Shown here: in pieces, positions 45,744 to 57,254 of the stretch
Layout of the letters: each line of letters begins with the position of its first letter
Numbering within the stretch: the stretch's first letter is position 1
Origin: Trichosphaerium sp. ATCC 40318
Lineage: Eukaryota > Discosea > Flabellinia > Trichosidae
Direction of reading: 5' to 3'
Assembly: GCA_038496445.1 (NCBI GenBank)
Contig: JALMLS010000577.1
Span: 992,001 to 1,056,000 of the forward strand
DNA: 64,000 nucleotides
Translations under genes and position numbers: made by a program
Notes under the pieces: model-generated
What the model saw: only the letters and a program-made list of their open reading frames with translations
The model's database searches: none
Told to the model about the DNA's origin: nothing

Positions 45744-46784
45744 TCATGATATTACGCATCTACCTGTATTCTTGTCGATGGGTTGTAGTTGTATAACAGC
45801 ACGAATAGCTTCATCAAATACTTCTTTTAAACCAGTTTGCGTTATAGTAGAGCATTCCATGTATTTAACAGCACCAATATCTTTTGCTAATTGTGCACCT
45901 TGTTCATAAGAAATTGGTGCTTTTTTTATTCGTGACAACTTTTCAATCGTATCTGGTTTGTCTTTCAAGTCCAGTTTTGTGCCAACAAGAATTATAGGCA
46001 CATTTGGACTGTAATGTGATATTTCTGGCTTCCACTAGAGATCGGAGGTTAAGAAACAGAAAAATCAAAGAATTAAAAAGATTGCTATCTTTACGGGCTC
46101 AAAGATGTTGAAACTACCATAAGGAATAAAAGAAAAGTTGTTGTTACTGAATTAGTGTTTGTTTTTTGCATTTTACCTTTGATGTTACATTTTCGAATGA
46201 GCTTGGGTTTGCTATTGAGAAACAAATCAAAAATACATTTGTTTGCGGGTAAGAAAGAATTCTAAGGCGATCATATTCCGCTCGTCCCGCCTACAAAAAA
46301 AGATTAGTACAAAACGTATTCGCTTATATCGATAAAAAAAATTGGCGATATTCCATTTTTAGTGCATCATAACTCATAACCTACACCTTTTTCATCCCTC
46401 ATAGTTGGTATTATAGGTGCTAGCATGTAAATAAAACAGTGGTTGCTTGTTAACATGAACTACATACTCACAGTGATGAACAAATTGGAGCTCCAAATAT
46501 GGATTATCGTTTCTCTTTTGAATCAAATAATCCGTTGTCAGTTTGAAAAACGTACAGTGTCCCAAAGTCCTAATTTAACAGTTTGGTCGTCAACACGAAC
46601 ATTTGAGCTATAGTTATCTAACGAGAAGTGAATGTTACAGTTTTTAGCTTTTTAGTCGTTTACCGGGTACTGGCGGTATATATTCGCCAGGGAACGCGTT
46701 TGTTGTGTATGAAATGAGCATAGTAGTTTTACCGACTGTTCCATCTCCTACTATAACGCATTTTATTTCTCTAAATGAGTACAT
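45744..46784 (-). CDS. Rho-family GTPase, degenerate switch residues
   Basis: Four or more exons from [20 protein letters not shown]. The P-loop is intact, the base-recognition motif VGTKLDLKD and ECSTIT are present, and the C-terminus is GRCVIS, a CAAX box for prenylation. Two otherwise near-invariant residues differ. The switch I Thr that binds magnesium (T35) is Pro in EYIPPVP (codon CCA, 46671-46673). The switch II Gln (Q61) is Arg in [10 protein letters not shown] (codon CGA, 46282-46284). By analogy with Ras/Rho mutants, Q61R blocks hydrolysis and loss of T35 disturbs the GTP-bound conformation. The protein may be an atypical GTPase or a decaying duplicate of the next gene. Membrane-associated, cytoskeletal signalling would be the family role. 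Confidence 0.8.
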
Positions 46785-47455
46785 AAGATATTTATTGGTT
46801 TAGGGCATTTGTGGTGCCCGAAATTATATTTTACCGGCACTAAATTGCTACAGATTGTATGTACAATCTCTGGCATACCTTACGTGCTTTTCTTTACTCA
46901 TTTCGGCGTTTTGTAAAGCCCAGAACCTTTTATAGTATGTTCAGAAAAATAAAGATCAAGTCAATTCGGGTAAGGCGACTATTCTGACTTTAAGTTGGGT
47001 TTGAAAAAAAAACAGTGACAATATAGTATGGGTGTCAAAAAAGTGATAACGAATCTAGTGTCGTTCAATGATTGAGATTGACTATAACACTTTAATGCGC
47101 CACAAATATTCTGCAGGTCCTTCTAAAATGTCAATGCATTAGAACATATAAACGACAATGTATTGAAGGTTGAAATACACGTCCAGTTGACATTTCTCAG
47201 TGCACTTGGTTGCATTGTATCGCACATAAACCAAGTTCACGAGCAACTCAACGAGCTGGCTTACACTTTTTTGATCTTTCTACTCAATCTTGATGTTTAC
47301 ATTCATTCAGTTTCACATGGCTACAGCTATTACTAGAGCTTATTATCAGGGGTTATACAGTTATTTATTATCATACATTTATTTACAGTTTTTTTTAATC
47401 CTTCGCCTGAAGCCAAGCATGCTTGAATGCGATATTTTTAGAATGTTTTCTTTTT
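46785..47455. other. Spacer between the two Rho genes
   Basis: No further gene supported; AT-rich sequence with short frames. Confidence 0.4.
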
Positions 47456-48260
47456 TTACAAAATCGCACATGATTTTTTTTTCTTGTTCTTCTTTTTATG
47501 CGTAGGCTCTAGTATAACAGAACGAATAGCTTCATCAAACACGTTCTTCAGCCCACGCTGTGTTATGGAAGAGCATTCCATGTATTTAACAGCACCAATA
47601 TCTTTAGCTAGTTGTAAACCTTGTTCAAAAGCAATTGGTGATTTTTTTTGACGTGACAGTCTATTGTTCGTCTCTGGATCATCCCGTAGGTCTAGCTTTG
47701 TACCAACAAGGATTATTGGTTTACCTGGACAGTGATGGGATATCTCTGGGTTCCACTAGAGACAGAAAGTTAGAAATGGAGAAGAAGCAAGGGGAATCTC
47801 ATTCTTGATGTTCGTGCTTACCTTTGATTTAATGTTTCCGAACGAGGTTGGCATGATTATTGAGAAACAAAGTAAGAATACATCAGTTTGCGGGTAAGAA
47901 AGAGGTCTAAGACGATCATATTCTTCTTGTCCTGCCTACAAAATAGATTTAGACATACTTCATCTTAAAACAAGGTTTTTTGAGGTTGTTCTTAAAACGT
48001 ACCGTATCCCATAGGCCTAAGTTAATTACATTTCCATCAACGATAACGTTTGCGCTGTAGTTATCTAAAAACAAGAATGAGTAAACGAGCAATTGTTGAC
48101 AATATTTTTTGGTGTAAAAAGCGCACTTACCGAATACTGTTGGAACGTATTCTCCTGGAAACGCATTTGTTGTGTATGAAATAAGCATACACGTTTTGCC
48201 AACTGCGCCATCTCCGACTACGACGCATTTAAATGCTCTACAACGGCTTGCGTATGACAT
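47456..48260 (-). CDS. Rho-family GTPase (Rac/Cdc42-like)
   Basis: Four exons from [20 protein letters not shown] at 48260. Switch I is EYVPTVF-DNYS with T35 present and switch II is [16 protein letters not shown] with Q61 present. [10 protein letters not shown] gives guanine specificity, and [20 protein letters not shown] with [14 protein letters not shown] follows the Rac/Cdc42 pattern. The C-terminus is a polybasic run of lysines and then SCAIL, a CAAX box predicting geranylgeranylation and plasma membrane targeting. All functional residues are intact, in contrast to the neighbouring paralogue in the same orientation about 670 bases away. A RhoGAP gene is 7 kb to the right. Confidence 0.9.
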
Positions 48261-48639
48261 TTGTTGTTGTTATGAGGTTGTTAGTTGATTATGAGGGAGT
48301 TTATGCGAAAAGCACTGTTAGGCTAAAATTATGTTCAAATTTTCGCCTAACGCCATGGAGTACTTCTTTCACAATTGCGCATAGTGGTATAGCGTAAGGA
48401 GGAAATAAACGCTGTCAAGTTTGGTTTAAGCGTATAGGTGTACTGATTGAGGTAAATGGTGTCAACGCGGCTAGGTCTTTACAGAAACCATGCAGATACA
48501 CGCAACGGTAATTCGCATTACAAAAAAAGAACATTGCTGTACTAAAAGTCAAACAGAGTAAAGATGGATACATTGTACTTGTGTTGTCTTAAACATTTCA
48601 CAGTATTTAATGCTCGTTTTTGTATAACTTTAACCTAGA

Positions 48640-48880
48640 ATACTTGGACCAAAACCTCCTGTTTATACTATAAAAACTGTCAGAATAAGAAAGAAATAAG
48701 AAAAAATACTCTTACCAATCGATACCAGCATGATCTTGGTATCCAAACGCCAATACCCCAAGCTTCAATTCCAATACTTAGCTCTCAGTTGAGATCCATC
48801 TGAAGTATGAATTAGCGTTTCCATCAAAGCAACTGGGAAACCTGCGTAAAATGTAGTTGTACAGGGTTTAGTTTGACTGG
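48640..48880. repeat. Duplicated block left of U3 (partner at 52370-52690)
   Basis: The sequence AATAAGAAAGAAATAAGAAA and, further on, TCCATCAAAGCAACTGGGA with TGTAGTTGT occur here and again at 52370-52690 on the other side of unit U3, in the same orientation with many differences. The unit is thus flanked by an older direct duplication of about 250-300 bases. Confidence 0.5.
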
Positions 48881-48894
48881 ATACTCCAAAAAGC

Positions 48895-49010
48895 AATCCA
48901 GGGTCGGAGTTCACACTATTTATCTGACGTCGTTTGGTATTACAGGTTTATTTGGAGTACATAAGATAGATTTAAGGGTACAGGCCACAGACTTTGGTCT
49001 AAAGCAATTA
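48895..49010 (+). pseudogene. Relic of F-box/LRR-type repeats
   Basis: Reads GVHTIYLTSFGITGLFGVHK followed by IDLRVQATDFGLKQL, the same GVHTI.L..ITD.GL..L phrase as the gene at 6131-7318, but only one and a half repeats without start, F-box or continuation. Unit U3 begins about 15-30 bases later, so the LRR gene may have been cut by the unit or by a rearrangement. Confidence 0.5.
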
Positions 49011-49024
49011 ATTTTTATTAGAGT

Positions 49025-52000
49025 GTTTTTACACTCCGGCTATGTAACCGGAGTTGTCACATGCAACATTGTATGGCTGCTGCTGCTTTTACATTTTTTA
49101 CAAACTGTCCTTTGTCAATGTACACCAAACTCTCGTTTGTGGTTGTACGCAAGCGTACCCACTCCCAATGAATAACAGGTCTTTGACGTAACAGAAAAAT
49201 CATTTCATCTCTAACGGTATACCACGCCTGTCGTCGCTTTGGTCTTACTGAAAATCTCCATGGACGATTCTTTTTCCTTACGTTTGATGTCTTTACCCAT
49301 CTAAGTACTGGAGTTAGTCTTGAAAACAATTTACGTTCAATTCAGAGGCTGTAGTAGTCATCAAAAACCTCTGGCGTATTTTTTGTAGTTATTATTCACT
49401 TGCCTTGTGAACGATTTGTACATATTGTACGAACCCTTTGATGATACATTGTGTCGCTTTGTTTTTTCACTCATGAATAAGTTGACCGCGAACAAGAAAA
49501 ATCTTGTGTCCCTTGGAGAAAGTTAGTTTTGAACCCGAAATAGTCAACAAGAAATCGGTTTTGGTTGGAGCAACTACCAAACGGAGAAAAATATCCACGG
49601 ATTAGCAACGCACCATACGTGATATTCATGTTGAAAAGCACTGGAAGCTTTAGAGGCTCCGATACCAAGGAGTGTGGCAAGAACAAGAGCATTGAGTACA
49701 GGCTTTGTATTATCGCCAAAAAATCGTGATATTGCGTTTGAGTAGCTGATAGAAAATTCCTATAGGAGTGTTAGGAAGGCTAGAAACGTGATATGAAACG
49801 AGCCAAACTATAAAAACGTGACTGGACAAACTAAGATACAGGTACTACACGTCATAACGCTGTAGTATAGCAATGCTATGGTTGTCTGCACGAAGGAATA
49901 AAACTTTGAAATAGGTAATTTAAACAACTAATTCGTACTTTGTGGTTTACTGTTGTATGGTGTAGATATCTATCAATAGGCAGGGTATGGGATCTTTTAT
50001 TGTCTCTTCGCATTTGTAATAGGTGAGGGTCTATACGCTGTACCCTTGGTGTAGCATGGAGCCGACGGGTTTTTTGCAGTTGTGTTGCTGGTTCCTTTTT
50101 AACTTGCGGTTCTGGGTCAATATGTAGCCTTCTCGGACCGTATTGCAGAAAATCATTCAAACTGTTGAATAGTATGACCTCCTCGTGATGCATAAGGTGT
50201 TTTATTTCAATTCAATTGTGCTTATGTGAATGTTTACACGAATGCATTTTGAACTAAAATAAACGTGTTATCAAAACGTCTAAAGGGGAAACTGACAATG
50301 GAATGTATGACGGAAAAATATGCGTCACAGCACGGTATTTCTTAGTGAGTGATACACATCGCCTACATAGCACTAACTGAGAGCATCTTGCGGAACTTAA
50401 TGCAGTAAAAAGTTGACTTTGTGCAGTACATGTCTCATTTTAGGACCTACATTTTCTCTCCCTAACACAGCAACTCAAATTATGCTACACGCTACAGCAC
50501 CAGTTATTATCCACCACCGGGTATGTTACGGATCTCGGATAAACTGTATTTTAACATTGTTCATATAACGATTACCAATATGTTTCTAAGTGTTAAACTG
50601 TTGTTTATGGTGGAGGCGAACAAGAAGCTGAAATGTCCATGTTTTTGTCGGGGGAGTTTTTATTTTCTTTTGCAAGGCAACCGTAATAGTTTTCTGAACC
50701 GTTATTTGCACAAGTTTTTTGGGAGTCTCAAAGTTATGAAATGTACAACTGAAACTCATACTATCACGTGTTTTTAAATTCGTTCGACAATTTTGTAGAT
50801 TATTTGTGTACGATTTTATTTCCCTGTAAACAGAGAAAATTAAAAACTGAGAATAGCTTTCAATACCTTGCTACGACTTACAATTATTCGATACGTCCAA
50901 AAGGGGTCAAATCTCAAACAGAGTAGTGTAACGAATTTTGAAGCCGTGTTAAATTTTAAAATGTCCTTCTTGTGTTGACGTTTGATGTCAACCACTTGAA
51001 TGAAGTGTAAAGAATGCGTGCGTACAAAGTTTATTTTATTGTTGTTTGGTACCCGCCCGTTAGTTTATTACTAACGGTAGTCAAATTCTTCTGTTTACTG
51101 CAGGCTCCTTAGATGAGAAAAAAAACCAACTGTGCATTATGATAACCAAAAAAAAACATGTGTACACTGCGTTTCCTGCCATTTTCAAAACTTATTCTAA
51201 CCCCGCAGTATTACCATAACTGTTATTAGAATAAGTTGCATGCAGTTAAGTAGACAAAAGGTTTTTATCCGGACAATTGAGACGAGTTAAAAAAACTGCC
51301 AAGCATAAGGTTTTTACTACCACCAGTGGTCGTATCGGTGTATTACCCACAGGGATGAAAAAGATATGTATAAGTATTTTAGTCGAAGTATTGAGCTTCA
51401 GTGGCATCTTCAACAAGCTTGCAAGTACAGAAAGGCGTCAGTGTGTCAAAACAGAGTGAAGTAAAAGTGAAAATTAGTTCATTATTTCTCTACACTAGGC
51501 AGGTAAACACAGGCCTTACTCTATACCCTCATTTCTGTAGATGGTATTTACTATCAGCTTAGCACCACACAAGACTAACCGCAAGCGCTTTTTGTTATTG
51601 TCAGGCGCGTGACAACCGCCTTAGCGCCTCTACACTTTGCTGGAGCATTTTGTACATTTTTTATCGGTGTATGAACTGAGTACGCTTTCCATTGCTACAA
51701 TGCTATTAATTCGATAAAAGATACATTATAATACAATACAACAATAGAAAGAACGAAAAATCTTCAGTAAGCGTTATCGCAAACTTTTTTTTTTTTTCTT
51801 TGTGATTTTGTAAGAAAAACATAAAACGGCCTTAAATAGTATTGATGAAATGCAAACAACCGTATAGAGTTAGTCTAGGATGCGTCATTTGATATTTCTA
51901 TTCTCCTAAAACCCCTTTCCGTACTTCGCAGGATTCAAGGGTATGTGATCCATTCCCAAACTCCTGAACTAGAGTCTTTCGTTCGAATACCAGAATTCTG

Positions 52001-52170
52001 CATTTTAGGAAAAAAACTGGCGTGTATCGCTTCCCAGGTGCTCTAGAAATTATTTAGACTAATTTCATCTAAAAACCATTCCTCAAACAAATATTAGGCT
52101 TCTTTTTTTTCAACACAACTTTTATCACGTGATGTGGCGATAGAATACTTTACACGTTTCGAGATCGGTA
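49025..52170 (-). repeat. Repeat unit U3
   Basis: Same plan as U1. The gene-side edge has the inverted repeat CTCCGG...CCGGAG around 49036-49056, also present at the corresponding edge of U4. The conserved non-coding blocks are at about 50680, 51155-51235 and 51902-52060, and the far edge is next to TATCACGTGAT at about 52125. At 51300-51460 it carries a degenerate frame (RIGVLPTGMKKI, LVEVLSFSGIF) shared only with U4. Confidence 0.65.
49057..50193 (-). CDS. Repeat-unit gene, copy 3
   Basis: Begins MHHEEVILFNSLNDFLQYGP at 50193 and ends AAAAIQCCM at 49057. Exon limits, phases and the GCAAGTGAA donor match the other copies. The variable Gln/Pro-rich part of exon 1 is shorter here (KKEPATQLQKTRRLHATPRV). 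Exon 2 reads EFSISYSNAISRFFGDNTKP, then VLNALVLATLLGIGASKASS. No stop or frameshift appears in the spliced frame, although the intron before exon 4 has an indel relative to copies 2 and 4. Confidence 0.62.
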
Positions 52171-52369
52171 ATCTAGAGTGGCTCGGTACTGCTAAACAAG
52201 CGCCTTCTTCTTATGGATAGTCTATCTAACCAGTCGAACAATACAAAAGTGCATGGTACTAATAATAAATTTTGAAGGAAGTTTCTTTCTGTTGATTTGT
52301 CGTCTTACACAACATTGCATTTCCCTATGTAATTAGTACTTTTTGATAGAAAAAGAGCTATAACTTTAA

Positions 52370-52690
52370 AGCGAGAATACTTGGACAAACCTGTTTAGAG
52401 CATGATAACTGCCAAATAAGAAAGAAATAAGAAAAATTAAGCCCTTACCAGTCTCCTTCGACAAAACCAGGATGATTTGTTATAGTGCAAAAATCACCAA
52501 GATGGACATCAGCTTTTTTTCGTTATGTTGAAATAATTCTTGTCACATCTCCAATTTCAATATGTCAAGCTCTCTTTTGAGATCTGGTTGACAAACGGAT
52601 CAAATCTTTTCCATCAAAGCAACTGGGAGAACCTGCATTAAGTGTAGTTGTTATGGTTTACTTCCAGGGCTTTAATTTGTTGTTTGATGG
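52370..52690. repeat. Duplicated block right of U3
   Basis: Partner of the block at 48640-48880 (shared AATAAGAAAGAAATAAGAAA and CCATCAAAGCAACTGGGA). No open reading frame is apparent. Confidence 0.45.
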
Positions 52691-52875
52691 ATTACATGGT
52701 TTGAAAGCCTTACTACTCGTTGTTCTTTTTTGAGTCGTTAGCTTAAGTGCAATTACGTTGACGCCCATTCGATGAGGGTTCACTGACAAACGCATCTAGA
52801 ACATGATCTAGTAAGGACTCATAGTGTACTTAAAGTAATCTCAAAAAAAAAGGTATTTATTGGATGTTGAAACTA

Positions 52876-53373
52876 TCAGATATCACGTGTAGCAATGTAC
52901 ATTTTTACTCCATGTTGCATGTGATCTCCAGTGACCTTAAACCCTCTCCCTTTATAAAATTCTTTAGCCTTTGCAGTCTCCAATACAGCTTGTTTACATC
53001 CTTCTTTCTTGCCGTACTGGATACAATGTTCTAAGAGTTTACTTCCGTAACCTTTGCCTTGATGTCCAGGTACAACAGCCAAACTTGTTATACACAAAAC
53101 CTTTCCGTTTGGATCATGAGTTTCATGAGGCGATTCATCTAGTGTTGGTATACGCATTTTAGGCCATTTTTCTGATGTTATGTAACCTAGAAACGTTGGA
53201 GTCTTATCTTTTTGCTCTTGTGGCTCGTATAAGATAAAGCAACCGTTATTATTTACTTTTACGCGTTCTGTTATTATTTTAGGTAGCTCTTCGGTCCCAT
53301 ACGGTGAAAATACGAGATTATCGAGCTTTATTAGTTTTTGAATATCCTCTGGTTGGTCTGCTACGCGTATCAT
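52876..53373 (-). CDS. GNAT-family N-acetyltransferase
   Basis: A single exon of 165 residues starting MIRVADQPEDIQKLIKLDNL. The acetyl-CoA loop is present as VLCITSLAVVPGHQGKGYGS (Q-G-K-G-Y-G, the R/Q-x-x-G-x-G/A motif), followed by KLLEHCIQYGKKEGCKQAVL and the typical end EFYKGRGFKVTGDHMQHGVK with MYIATRDI. This order (motifs D, A, B) is that of small GNAT enzymes that acetylate amines such as arylalkylamines or polyamines. The acceptor substrate cannot be told from sequence. No signal or membrane segment is present, so it is likely cytosolic. The length is normal and the gene intact. Confidence 0.85.
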   Translation of the reverse strand: MIRVADQPEDIQKLIKLDNLVFSPYGTEELPKIITERVKVNNNGCFILYEPQEQKDKTPTFLGYITSEKWPKMRIPTLDESPHETHDPNGKVLCITSLAVVPGHQGKGYGSKLLEHCIQYGKKEGCKQAVLETAKAKEFYKGRGFKVTGDHMQHGVKMYIATRDI

Positions 53374-53736
53374 TGTATATAGGCGACTTTGCTTTTATTC
53401 AGGTCAAGATTCCCGTTGACGGCCGGTTTGTACAAGTTTTATTTGAATAATTTTACTTCTCCATTCATCAAGTATTGTACTCCCACCATTCCACTTGTCA
53501 CCAAGGGCCCAGTTTGTCGCAGAGCAGAAAATGTGCTAACTTAAGCGTTTATGTCAGCGTTAAGGAAGGTCAGAATGAAACTACGCTGTAGCTACAAAGG
53601 TGAAATTCGTTTTTTTTCGCTAATTAAATTGTTTTATGATAGAGTAAAAGTGCAAATGGTTGTCATCCTTTGATAAACAACCAGGTGACTTTAAATCAAT
53701 GCAACAAGGCTACTGTTACAATTAGACTTTTATATT

Positions 53737-55206
53737 TTATTTCAGTGGTACAATAACTGTTTTACTAGGCTCTCCTTTTGCATAAATACGCTCTACTCCA
53801 GAGACCAGATACGCTACATTTCCGGCAATCACGTGTACTTCAGGTCTTTCACGTCTTATAAAACTGATTGCACCAGTTTTTAATGGAACAGTCGTATTAT
53901 AAGCGATTGTTGTACTCAGTTGCCAGTTGATCATGTCCTACAACCAAAAATGAGCAACTTATGAAAGCTTATAAGTGATATGATTACACATACCTTTGAG
54001 TAAGCATGCCCACCAGAGTTTGGGTTTAACGGTGTGTCATCAAAATTTACTGTTTTGTAATGAAAAATAATATGAAAGCCTCTGTTTGTTTTATACAAGC
54101 TTGCATCTTCAGCGAATGCCTCCTCCCAAATTGGAACCTTTAGTACACGATATGTTTCGTCGGTCCAATGGTTAGCTATAGCTATACCAAGGTGCTCCGC
54201 TAAAAAATATTAGATGGAATGCTAGTTTGAAAAATCCCAATTAAAGTACCTGTAGGATTGTAAAATGTTGCAGTAAACACGAGGAGTATCGAACCGTTTT
54301 GCAGTTGAAGTGGCGCAGGATTACAATTTGATGTATCCCACGTTGTTTTAGGCTCAACCGAAAACTTGTGAATTGTCCAAGGCCCATACAAACTAAATTA
54401 TCAGGTAACAATTCTTCTACAGTTTTTTGTTGTAATATACCTTTTACTAGATGCTATCGCTGGATATTCACCTTCTTCTGTTGCTCCTGGAGCATAAAAT
54501 ACTTCCGCAGTAGGTAGATCAGTTATATTGCTACTCCTTTGGCCAGTACAGGGAGTGTCCGGTTTTTTAGGACCAAGGTGATAATGATATAAAAGATACG
54601 TTCCATCTTGAGCACGTATAATATGTGGATTTATATTAGAAGCGCTCAGCGTCACTTCCTTAAAATAAAATGGGCCTTCAATACTATCACCAACAGCATG
54701 TGCAATAACTGCATTATATTCATGGTTTTCAGTAATAGCAGAACAAACAACATCAACCAACAAGTGATATTTTCCGTCTTCTTCAGCTCTTATTATAGAA
54801 CCGCCCCAACTAGATATCACGTGATTAATGACTAAAAGCTGTAAAAAAAATTATGACTTTACTAACGTTGATGCAGTAAGGCTCTTATTTTTGTTTGGGG
54901 GCAGTTCTTGGTTTGGATAGATTATTTCGCCTGGAAGTTGGTTTAGCGCTCCACAGCTTTAATAAATTAGCTTTTAAATAATTTTTATACAATATATAGA
55001 CGTACTCTGGGCCAGTCCAACCTTTATCACAGACGCAATTGCCGTTTGAGCAAAAACCGTTTAAGTTACAGTTCTCATCAGTTATACACGCTTTCCACGC
55101 GTAAATATAAGTGTTCATACAGAATTAACGTACAGGCAGCGTGTACTACCAAAAAAATCAGAATCTGTATCCCTAGTACTCTAAATAACTTTATCGAGCA
55201 ACACAT
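53737..55206 (-). CDS. Secreted EGF plus GH43-like beta-propeller protein
   Basis: Five or six exons. The start at 55206 gives MCCSIKLFRVLGIQILIFLV, a signal peptide. An EGF-like domain follows (CITDENCNLNGFCSNGNCVC then DKGWTGPDC), whose last Cys is completed across an intron. The rest resembles five-bladed propellers of glycoside hydrolase family 43/32: WGGSIIRAEEDGKYHLLVDV, NPHIIRAQDGTYLLYHYHLG, EEAFAEDASLYKTNRGFHII and GGHAYSKDMINWQLS. The usual EDP motif is EDA here, so hydrolytic activity is uncertain. The likely location is outside the cell or in the secretory path, binding or trimming glycans. Confidence 0.65.
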
Positions 55207-55335
55207 TGCGGTAACGCGAGGCGTTTCCAATATTGTAGAATAAAGAAAACCAGCTTCGAAAGTCAATATCGTTCAAAACTGGTTTTTTTCAAATTCCCGC
55301 TGTAAAATAACCGCAACAATCAGAAATACTTCCAA

Positions 55336-57254
55336 ATGGCTATTACATTGGAAGTGCTCATGCAGAGCGTTAAGGAGAACAATATTAACGTAAATAAGAG
55401 AGTTTTAGTTCGTCATCAAAAGCCAAAAATTGATTTTTTGTTTTTTAGGGACGTACTGGTTCTCCTACGCGATTAAGATTTCCTCGTAAAGCGCGATCGC
55501 CTATGAAACACGATATGTTCTCATCCGTTATAAAATCAGAAGTATTCAAAAAAACTCCTCCTCGCAAGCCACGTAATCGTAAAAGGCGTATTACACTCGA
55601 TAGTAGTGAAGTTGCTTTTCGTAATTCAACATACAAGGTAAGTCCAATTTGATCAATCGCAATACGTTCCAATAAGTGTGAATAAGCGAATACAGACATT
55701 ATTGATCAACGCTTTTTCTGGTTTTTGAATCTCCCTTTTTGTTTTGGATGCGTGTTGCTAAATTAAGTTTAGAAAGCCCTGCGTGATACCCTTACGCCTA
55801 GTAAAACAGTAAAACGGAGGTTTTCAAGCCTAAGGAAGAAATTTAGCAAGGTAAAACCCGAAAAAATAGAAAAAAGGGAAAAACGCAAAAAGCAAACAGC
55901 TTATTTTGCTTGAGTTCGGAGTTTATGGGTTTCTATTAATATGAACTACAACTATATGCTTACTATTTATAGGAATCAATTAGACCTGTATTTGGTACTT
56001 CGTTGGCACACGTGATAAAAAATCAACACACGTGTGGTAACGTATCAAATATCCCAGCAATTGTACAACAATGTATTGATTACCTCGTACCAGCCAAATG
56101 TACGCCTTGACGTTTTTGATGTCAAAATACAAAGCTTTATACGTACTGATGTATTTAGTGAACACTGTTGGTCTATTTAGAGTACCTGGTGACGTAGAAG
56201 CAGTTCGTAAACTAACATCAGCTACAGATGCTTGTACGACTTTCTTGATTATTATGTTAAATATGAGAAGTATTGACACGTTTGTTCTAGGCCGTGAGCC
56301 TGATTTTGGTTCTGTTCAAGTTCATTCTGTAGCTTCTCTTATTAAAAAGTACATAAGGGCTCTTCCTGAGCCTTTACTAAGTTCAAATCTTCGAGCTGAA
56401 TTTCTCTCTACGTGTACGTTAATGAACTTGTTTACGGTTCCTAGTATTTTATTTATGAGCTTCTAGGTGAATTAGATAATGAAGATTCGGAAGCTATCAC
56501 ATTATACCTTATTGGTATCATAAAGGAGTTACCTACACTCAACTTCTATCTTCTTAAAGTGCTCATTGAGATGTGCACCAAAGTTGCAAAAAATAGTGAC
56601 GTGAACAAAATGACAGCAAAAAATTTGGGTGTTGTATGGGGATTAACTCTTTTTGGTGAACAGCATATTCCGCCACTGGAACTATTGAGCATCACGCCTA
56701 GACTTAACAAAGTCGCAACACTAATGATAGAGAATTACGATGTATTATTCAAGGCAAGTCGAAAATACTTAATTTTTTGTTGAACACATGTTGTACATAT
56801 CTTCACTCTTATACTCATGTTTGTCTGGTTTACCTTTCTCCGTACGATAATTATTTTCTTATTAATTCTATTCAGGAACGTACACTTCCTTCTTTAGCAC
56901 TTGACAGTATAAACGAGAAGGTACCAACCTTTTTTTTAAACAGTATCCACGAATCACTAGAAAACGATTTTCATGAATTGTTTTGGCCATCTCCCACGAA
57001 ACTTATGGCTATATCTAAGCTCCTCTCTCTGTGTTTAACATATTATATAGGAAGAGTCAAAGGGCGCAGTCCCAGCTCCTTCAAGCTGGCGTAATTCTTT
57101 GCGATTAAAGGTAAGCTCATACGAAATGAAAGTGATGAAGTTCTTGCTAATATGTTTCTTGTAGAATATGGGCTCACTTCATAGAAGTGTTTCTCAAGTA
57201 TTCAAAAAAGGACGCTCTGGAAGTCATAAGAGGAAATCAAGTGCGTTGAAATGA
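55336..57254 (+). CDS. RhoGAP-domain protein
   Basis: About ten exons from MAITLEVLMQSVKENNIN. A basic N-terminal region (RKPRNRKRRITLDSS, TVKRRFSSLRKKFSK) precedes a RhoGAP domain: NIPAIVQQCIDYL, then NTVGLFRVPGDVEAVRKLTS with the arginine finger in FRVPG, VHSVASLIKKYIRALPEPLL, KELPTLNFYLLKVLIEMCTK and NKMTAKNLGVVWGLTLFG. The catalytic Arg, Lys and Asn are present, so it should stimulate GTP hydrolysis by Rho proteins; two candidate substrates lie 7-10 kb to the left. The model ends SLHRSVSQVFKKGRSGSHKR..SALK with TGA at 57252-57254, overlapping a following ATG. Introns use GTAAGT, GTAAAA and GTACCA type donors. Confidence 0.8.

Noticed and set aside
48873-49175. 100-codon plus-strand frame taken as a gene
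   Set aside because: Its first third is an LRR relic and the rest is antisense to the repeat-unit gene.
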